This document shows positions 58,139-64,000 of a stretch of DNA of 64,000 bases, piece after piece (position 1 is the first letter of the stretch; each line of letters begins with the position of its first letter). The stretch lies in NCBI GenBank assembly GCA_963825585.1, contig CAWGTX010000005.1:86290-150289 (forward strand), given 5' to 3'. A program made the translations under genes and the position numbers. This DNA is from JAOUGY01 sp963825585 (lineage in GTDB: Bacteria > Actinomycetota > Acidimicrobiia > Spongiisociales > ZC4RG35). The notes beneath the pieces were generated by a model. The model made no database searches. It saw nothing but the letters and a program-made list of their open reading frames with translations, and was not told the DNA's origin.

Positions 58139-58774
58139 ATGACGCGCATGAACTGGGACGCCCTGCGACGTCGCGATCGCACACGCATGCAGGGGTCGGA
58201 GAACGTCTTGAGCGACTTTTCGCCGACGTGGCCCGCCCCGACTCGCCGAACGAGAAGCGGATCGATGAACGTCCCAAGCGACGTTTCGCCGCGATGTGTT
58301 GTCTGCGGTCAGATGGCGAAGAAGGGCTCCAATCGGTGCACGCCCTGCGGAGGAGCGAAGCCTGCGAAGAGCTCCGGCGCAGGCAGGGTTCAAGTCATGA
58401 ACGCCATTCGTCAGGGACTAACAGACCTCGATCTCGACTCGCTGACTCGGGTAAACGACATGGTTGTCGAGCTTCGTCGGGCGAGCAATGACCGGCGGAA
58501 GGTAGAGGTCGGGCCAAAGGCGGCAACGAGTCGCCAAGGTGAATCTCTGGACGAGCGAATCGCGCAAGTCATCACGTCTGAAAGCTGGATAACCATCGAT
58601 CAGCTCCTCGACCGCTTGAACAAGGATTCTTCCGGGCATGTCGTTTCCGTGTCGCAGGTGAAGGGTCGACTCCGAGCCCAATCGATCAAGTACGAGACGG
58701 ATGGCAACCGAGTTCGTTTGCGACCCAAGGCGGCTCGTGTTCGCCGAGGCGGTGGGAGTGGCGGGCGTAGGTAG
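58139..58774 (+). CDS. Zinc-ribbon protein with C-terminal winged-helix-like region, hypothetical
   Basis: 211 residues. The N-terminus MTRMNWDALRRRDRTRMQGS is followed by a zinc ribbon CVVCGQMAKKGSNRCTPCGG near residue 55. A helical stretch VMNAIRQGLTDLDLDSLTRV follows. A likely winged-helix DERIAQVITSESWITIDQLL ... QVKGRLRAQSIKYETDGN and a basic tail end the protein. It has no named family in my memory. Its position directly before mcrB suggests a regulator or accessory factor of that system. Confidence 0.6.
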   Translation: MTRMNWDALRRRDRTRMQGSENVLSDFSPTWPAPTRRTRSGSMNVPSDVSPRCVVCGQMAKKGSNRCTPCGGAKPAKSSGAGRVQVMNAIRQGLTDLDLDSLTRVNDMVVELRRASNDRRKVEVGPKAATSRQGESLDERIAQVITSESWITIDQLLDRLNKDSSGHVVSVSQVKGRLRAQSIKYETDGNRVRLRPKAARVRRGGGSGGRR

Positions 58775-58916
58775 GCGATGGACGCGGCGTCGCTCACATC
58801 GGCCTGTGTACGAGGGCTGTTGTCGCACCGCGACCAGGATCGGAAGTGCGCCATCCGCCTCACCGATCCGGCTTTGATATCGTCCCCAACGGGTCGGTGA
58901 CGCAAGGGGAGGTGCA

Positions 58917-61735
58917 GTGGACGATTCGACGTACATCGGGTGGACGCTCGACACGCTGATCGCCGAGATGCTGGCCGGCGACGAGGACAAGCCGTTCGCC
59001 GACGTCGTGGCGTGGGCGGCCAACGGTGACGCAGTGCGGAGGGCACTGTCGGACCTGGACCGTTCCGGGGATCGTGCATGCGTTCCTGCAGGCGATCAAC
59101 ACCGTGCCGAATCAGCCGCCCTGGTACTTCAACGGCCCTTACAAGCCGTTCTATCAGCACCATCGCCGAACGGAGCGCCGACCCGAATCGTGCGGCGGTG
59201 TTCGCCGACGTGTTCACCGTTCCCTGCCGACGAGGCCGAGGCGGCTCGCAAGATCCTGCGGTTCAAGGAGCTGGCAGACAACACCGACCGGCTCTACCCA
59301 GGCGCCGGATTCTCGCCGAACGCATGCGCCATGTTGTGGTGCTTCCAGGATCCGAGACGCTGGCCGTACCTGTCGACCGATGCCGAATCGGTGCTCGCGG
59401 TGCTCCGGGTGCTGCCCAAGACGCAACGGACCCTGACGAGCGTTACCTGGCCTACCGGGCGCTCTGGCGACCAGCTCGCACGACTTCGCCGTGACCACAG
59501 CCGGCGTGGCCGCCGCCGTCAAGCGGATCACATTCGGTGAGCCCTGTCGATCTACGCCCCGGCTCGCCGAGAACTCCGACCTGATGGCTACATACTCCGA
59601 CGGCCGCTACCCGAGCGACGCCGACGAGCAGCGGGCGGCGCGCAACATCGCCGCCGTGTTGGGCGAGTTCGATCTGCTCGCCAAGGGCATGGTGGAACCG
59701 GTGGCCGACCAGCTCGTCCGCTCCCTCGTCACCAGCAAGACCGACCCTCGCACCGCCTTCGAGATGAGCGCCCCGTCCCGGGCCGACGGCTACGCCATCT
59801 TCACGGTCGAAAAGGACATGACCAAGCCCGCCATTCGGGTCTGGGCCACCAAGTCGGGGCTGGCGATCGGTGCCCACTTCGGTTCCCGGAAATACGACGA
59901 GGCCTTCGAGATGGGCTCGAAGCTGGCGGCCAGCCTTCCCAGTGGCATCCAGTTCTTCCGGGTTCGTGAGCACAAGTCCGGCGACCGGCTGGAGCCCATC
60001 GGTCGGGACTCCGGTGCAAGGGTGAGCTGTTCGTGGGGGAGTGGTTCGAAGGTGGGCTCACCGGCGACATCGGCGACCAGATCCTCAAGACCGTCGCTCG
60101 GCTTCAACCGGTGTTCGACCAGATGGTGATCGCCTCGGGTGAGGCCGGCACCACCGTGGCGACCGAGAACGACCCGCTCGCCGCCGACGTCGATGCGTTC
60201 CTCAGCCAGACCGGCTACCCCACCGAAGCCGACAAACAGGACAAGGCCGAACGCGAGCAGATGGCCGGTGTCATCTCCGAGGAGGGACTGCTGGCGTTCG
60301 ACCTTCACGAGTTCCGCCGCATCTACAACACCGGCCGCTACGGCGCTCCCGGGCCGCAGTCGATCCTCAACACCAGCCTCGGTCAGATGAGCTCGGAGCA
60401 GCTCGACTGGTTCGCGCCGAACCTCGAGTACCTGCTGCGGGGCGACGACCCGTTGGCGACCAGGGTCAACGCCCTGATGAACTCCGACGATCGGGGGGTG
60501 AAGGGCTTCGGCGAGGCGGTCATCACCAAGCTGCTCGCTATCGAACACCACACCGAGATCCTTCCCGGTCTTCGTGTACCGGGGACCCAAGGGCAAGGCC
60601 ACGATGCTCAGCTCCTGGACCTGCACGACGAGTCGCTCGACACCCTCGATGTCGGTACCCGCTTGGTTCGCTCCAATGAGCTGCTGCGGGAACCGGCTGG
60701 CGCCGTTCTTCGGTGACGACACGTTCGGGATGAAACGCTTCCTCTACTGGTTGAGCGAACGACCCGCCGAGGAGGAAGAGGCCGACCCCATCGACTGGGT
60801 CGGCAACCTGGCCGACGCCGTCCTCTACCCGCGGGAGACGATCGAGGAGTTCGTGGCGCTGCTCGAGGACAAGGGCCAGATCATCTTCTATGGCCCGCCC
60901 GGCACCGGCAAGACCTACCTGGCCCGGGAGCTGGCCAAGGCGCTCGCCCCCGACCCCCGCCACCGGATGCTGGTGCAGTTCCACCCGTCCACCTCGTACG
61001 AGGACTTCTTCGAGGGGTTCCGGCCCGAGACCGACGCCACCGGACAGCTCACCTACCGGCTGGTGAAGGGTCCGCTCGCCCTGATCGCCGAACGGGCCAA
61101 GGAGCACCCGTCGCAACGGTTCGTGCTGGTGATCGACGAGATCAACCGGGCCAACCTCCCCAAGGTGTTCGGCGAGCTGTTGTTCCTGCTCGAGTACCGG
61201 GAGGAGACGGTGCGGTCGCTGTACCGGCCCGACGAGCCGTTCGAGCTGCCCAAGAACCTGTGGATCATCGGCACCATGAACACCGCCGACCGTTCCATCG
61301 CCCTGGTCGACGCGGCCATGCGCCGCCGCTTCCACTTCGTACCGCTTCTTCCCCGACTCGGGGCCGATGGCCGATCTGTTGGAACGCTGGCTGCAGGCCA
61401 AGAGCGAACCCGACTGGGCGGCGATCCTCCTCGACCTGGTCAACGACGAGCTGATGGAACGCCTGGGCGGGCCCCATCTTCAGATCGGTCCCAGCCACTT
61501 CATGCAGCCGGGCCTCACCGAAGAGGGCATCAAACGGATCTGGAACTACTCGATCTTCCCCTACATCGAAGAGCAGCTCTACGGCGACACCGCCGGCATC
61601 AAGAGCTTCACTACGACCAGGTCAGGGCCAGGGTGCAAGAAGGCGCATCACACCCGAAGGCTCATCCGCCCAGGCATCCGAGGAGACTTCGAGGAGGGCG
61701 ATGTCGACGACAGTCCAGCTCCAGGAATGGCGTAG
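58917..61735 (+). CDS. mcrB: McrB-like AAA+ restriction GTPase (multiply frameshifted)
   Basis: A start with GGGGAGG before GTG 58917 gives DDSTYIGWTLDTLIAEMLAG. N-terminal recognition-like regions are split over several frames (breaks near 59070, 59190, 59440, 59500, 60020, 60585 and 60700). The AAA+ core is intact: EDKGQIIFYGPPGTGKTYLA, RHRMLVQFHPSTSYEDFFEG, VLVIDEINRANLPKVFGELL, NLWIIGTMNTADRSIALVDA and AAMRRRFHFV. The NTAD and MNTADRSI motifs are the McrB signature. A last break near 61610 precedes the C-terminus. It assembles with McrC to drive DNA translocation and cleavage at modified sites. Confidence 0.82.
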
Positions 61736-62894
61736 CGAAGAAGACGTCGAGCTGTCCTTCGAACAGGTCGACGCCCTCCGCCGGGTCGCCGGCAAGGCCA
61801 TCGACATCACCCCCGGTCGGCGTCGCGACACCTGGAACCTGAGGGCCACCTCCTACGCCGGGGCGATCCGGGTGGGCGACCTGTCGGTGCTGATCCGACC
61901 CAAGGTCCCGCTCGAGAACCTCTTCTACATGCTGTCGGCCGGCCAGAACGACCTCGACTTCGGTACCAGCCTGATCGGCTTCGAAGAGGACGAGCTGCTC
62001 CCCGCCCTTGCCGCCTTCTTCGAGCGCCTGGTGACCGACACCCTCAAACGGGGTGTGCTCAAGTCCTACAAGGAGCACAACGAGACCCTGGTCGCCCTGC
62101 GCGGCCGGATCGACGTGCCGGCGATGCTCCGCACCGGTGGGATGCCCGCTCCCATCCCGTGCCGGTTCGACGAGCTGTCGATCGACATCGCCGAGAACCG
62201 GATCCTCCGCACCGCCGCCATCGCCCTCACCACCTACCCCGACGTGGCGCCGGCGGTCCGCCGCAACCTGCGCCGCAGCGTCGGCGTGCTCGACGGCGTC
62301 GCCCTGGTCGACTCGCGAGCGATCCCGCCGGTCAACCTGACCCGCCTGAACCGCTACTACGAACCAGCCCTTCGCATGGCCGAGGTGATCCTCCGCTCAG
62401 GTGGCGTCCGTGACCGAGCCGGGACGCTGGAGGCTTCGACGTTCCTGATCGACATGAACCGTCTGTTCGAGCGGTTCGTCACCATCCAGCTGCGCCGCCT
62501 CCTCGCCGGCAAGCTCGAGGTGCGTGACCAGGAGACACACCCACCTCGACGTCGGTCGCAAGATCCCGATGTACCCCGACCTGGTGTTCTACCGCCGAGG
62601 CGAGCCGGTGCTGGTGGCGGACATCAAGTACAAGCTGACCGACGACGGTCTCGGCCGCAACCGGCGACTACTACCAGCTGCTGGCGTACTGCACGGCTCT
62701 GGGACTGCCGAGAGGGGTGCTTATCTACTCAGCGGACGAGGGGAGTGGCAGGGAGCGACAGCGACAGTCGCAGGAGGTCGAGGACTCTTGTGGTGGTGTC
62801 CCTCGACCTGTCCGGAAGTCGGCCTTCATTGACGGAAGCCGCACAGAATCTGGCAAGGGGCTTGAGCGATCACGTCTTGGGATCGAATCTCTGA
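61701..62894 (+). CDS. mcrC: McrC-like restriction nuclease subunit (frameshifted near the end)
   Basis: The start ATG overlaps the end of mcrB. The N-terminal McrC barrel region (YAGAIRVGDLSVLIRPKVPL, ENLFYMLSAGQ) leads to FEERLVTDTLKRGVLKSYKE-like helices and PVNLTRLNRYYEPALRMAEV. The PD-(D/E)xK nuclease lies after a shift near 62530: PMYPDLVFYRRGEPVLVADI then KYK, giving the D-(D/E)xK residues. Further changes near 62665 and 62735 lead to the end LTEAAQNLARGLSDHVLGSN at 62894. It provides the cleavage activity of the McrBC complex. Confidence 0.82.
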   Translation: MSTTVQLQEWRSEEDVELSFEQVDALRRVAGKAIDITPGRRRDTWNLRATSYAGAIRVGDLSVLIRPKVPLENLFYMLSAGQNDLDFGTSLIGFEEDELLPALAAFFERLVTDTLKRGVLKSYKEHNETLVALRGRIDVPAMLRTGGMPAPIPCRFDELSIDIAENRILRTAAIALTTYPDVAPAVRRNLRRSVGVLDGVALVDSRAIPPVNLTRLNRYYEPALRMAEVILRSGGVRDRAGTLEASTFLIDMNRLFERFVTIQLRRLLAGKLEVRDQETHPPRRRSQDPDVPRPGVLPPRRAGAGGGHQVQADRRRSRPQPATTTSCWRTARLWDCREGCLSTQRTRGVAGSDSDSRRRSRTLVVVSLDLSGSRPSLTEAAQNLARGLSDHVLGSNL

Positions 62895-62964
62895 TGGGTG
62901 GGCGGAGTCAGCAGCCCGCGCTTCGCCCGGGCAGCCGCCGGGTGTGTGATCAGAACGTGCGACA

Positions 62965-63820
62965 ATGAGCAGAGCACTGCTCTGGCTATTCGCCGACAAC
63001 CAGGTCGACGCTGGCGGTGCAACAGCAGGTGGGGCGGTCGGGATTTTCCGATACAGCGGGAGGCGTCTACGGGGCTGCCGACCATCTGGCAAATAGTCTC
63101 ATGGGCGCGTTGCGGTACGAGGCGTCGCGTCGGTGGCCGGAGCAGCGGGTCGTCTACGTGTTCGGGTCGCCGCCGCGGCGGCCCGGGTGGTCATCCCCGG
63201 CGCCATCTTGTTGGGCGATGCCCGCCTCGTGGCGTTCCCCGTGCCCACCACCAGGAAGACCTTCGCCTGGACCACCGCCCCGCTGCTCCTCGATCGCCTA
63301 GCCCGCAGCGCTCCCATCACCGGCGTGGAGGTCCCGCCGGCTCCTGCTGTATGGCCGCCTGCTCGCCGCCTCGGCCGGATGGAGAGGCCCCGTCGGAGTC
63401 GGGGGCTACACCCTGACCGGCGCCGAGGATCCTGGACTCGCAGCGGTTGGCGAGATTCCTTTCGGAGTCTGCTTCGCCGGCGGCGGCACCGACGTTGAAA
63501 GTCAAGCTCCTCGACGACCTCCTCTTGGTCGAGGACGACGTCCTCATCGACTACACCGCGATTCGTGGACCTCGCCTTTCGGGTGCAGCTCGATCGGGAC
63601 GACAAAACAATGAAGCATGGGCCGTTCGTCACAGGAGTGCCTACCGGCCGGGACGATTCTCGCCGCGCCGATCATCGCCCCCGGCCCGAATGGTGCGGAA
63701 GCGGTGGCCGATCTCATCGAGTTGGTGCATGCCCATGCGATCCGAATCGGAGGGAGCAAGAACACCGGCAAGGGGATGGTGTGGTGTCATGTGCTCACCT
63801 CGGACGAGGCGAAGTCGTGA
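62965..63820 (+). CDS. cmr4: Type III-B CRISPR RAMP protein Cmr4-like (multiply frameshifted)
   Basis: Pieces in order across three frames match Cmr4. LLWLFADNQVDAGG leads to the diagnostic FPIQREASTGLPTI, then NSLMGALRYEASRRWPE, VYVFGSPP, and VIPGAILLGDARLVAFPVPT followed by KTFAWTTAPLLLDRLAR. KVKLLDDLLLVEDDVLIDY and the tail IAPGPNGAEAVADLIELVHA with RIGGSKNTGKGMV complete it. PIQRE...TGLPTI, GALR and the GGxxxxGKG loop are typical RAMP landmarks. About six frame changes occur in 860 bases. Cmr4 forms the backbone and RNA-cleaving subunit of the Cmr complex. Confidence 0.75.
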
Positions 63821-64000
63821 GAACTCGAGATCAGCAGCAGGCGGCGGCGTTCAGCGTCGCGGGCTAAGTCGTCGAGCGACGACCTTCACACCAGGCTGCG
63901 ACAGCTCCCCACTGCCCTTCGCATCCAGGGCTGGCCGTCACCGTTGCGTTCCCTAGTAGAAGTCCGAGATCGGCGGCAATCGCTGGTTCAGCGATGCGTG
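63817..64000 (+). CDS. cmr5: Cmr5-like small subunit of a type III-B effector (partial, frameshifted)
   Basis: GTG 63817 overlaps the cmr4 stop (GTGA) and gives RTRDQQQAAAFSVA. After changes near 63865 and 63920 the frame continues DDLHTRLRQLPTALRIQGLA and AVTVAFLVEVRDRRQ, the helical pattern of Cmr5 N-termini (a DQQRA-like start, then LPxxLxxxGL). The gene runs off the window. Overlap with cmr4 indicates one operon continuing to the right. Confidence 0.62.

Noticed and set aside
62894..64000. Search for a CRISPR array at the right edge
   Set aside because: No regularly spaced direct repeats were seen; only the cmr-like genes are present.

Overview
The window is GC-rich, densely coded DNA. 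It has actinobacterial traits: GTG starts, F420/luciferase-like oxidoreductase, several toxin-antitoxin modules, T-rich lipoprotein linkers and likely leaderless promoters. The overall style suggests a free-living Actinomycetota member, perhaps Acidimicrobiia, but no rRNA, tRNA or phylogenetic marker is present, so this is only an impression. Roughly half of the long genes are broken by single-base frameshifts while the protein homology continues in another frame. Several genes also show internal deletions or chimeric joins. The density of breaks (for example about six in 860 bases at 62965-63820) looks more like consensus error in a draft or long-read assembly than genuine decay, though some loci are clearly true remnants. 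Interrupted genes are annotated as one feature, with the break positions noted.

Left part (1-26000). A nuclease-helical-protease fusion runs off the left edge. It is followed by a two-subunit amine/imino-acid type flavin dehydrogenase, a DoxX-like protein, a MacB-type ABC exporter (ATPase plus FtsX-like permease), an acyltransferase-3 membrane protein, an SH3b lipoprotein, a flavodoxin, and a membrane protein. A thermonuclease-like protein with a calcium-binding tail, a small membrane-protein operon and an ECF-like sigma factor come next. Two decayed AAA/DUF4143-type ATPases flank a zinc alcohol dehydrogenase. A truncated response regulator follows.

Middle part (25587-39280). After an alpha/beta hydrolase and a second flavodoxin paralogue comes a catabolic cluster. 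It holds a three-subunit molybdenum hydroxylase (FAD, FeS, Mo), an XRE-cupin regulator, RidA, a cyclic amidohydrolase joined to what looks like the tail of another ureide-pathway protein, and an acetamidase/formamidase. An ABC transporter (ATPase and permease, no binding protein visible), a luciferase-like monooxygenase, an M20 peptidase and an alcohol dehydrogenase complete it. Together these suggest oxidation, ring opening and stepwise deamidation of an imported N-heterocycle or ureide.

Right part (39429-64000). This is a defence/mobile island. It starts with MazEF plus a nucleotidyltransferase, Phd-VapC, and a wHTH-nucleotidyltransferase, each with a palindrome at its promoter, then an IS1182 fragment fused to a LuxR tail. 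Four minus-strand genes follow: TIR-WD40, a very large SF1 helicase with a Vsr-like nuclease, a HelD-like ATPase and a NYN ribonuclease. A NrtR-type Nudix regulator is divergent from the NYN gene and shares its operator region. Next come a DUF4062/DnaJ-zinc-finger/membrane-anchor protein, a zinc-ribbon protein, McrB and McrC, and at the right edge the start of a type III-B CRISPR effector operon (Cmr4, Cmr5). No CRISPR array is visible in the window.
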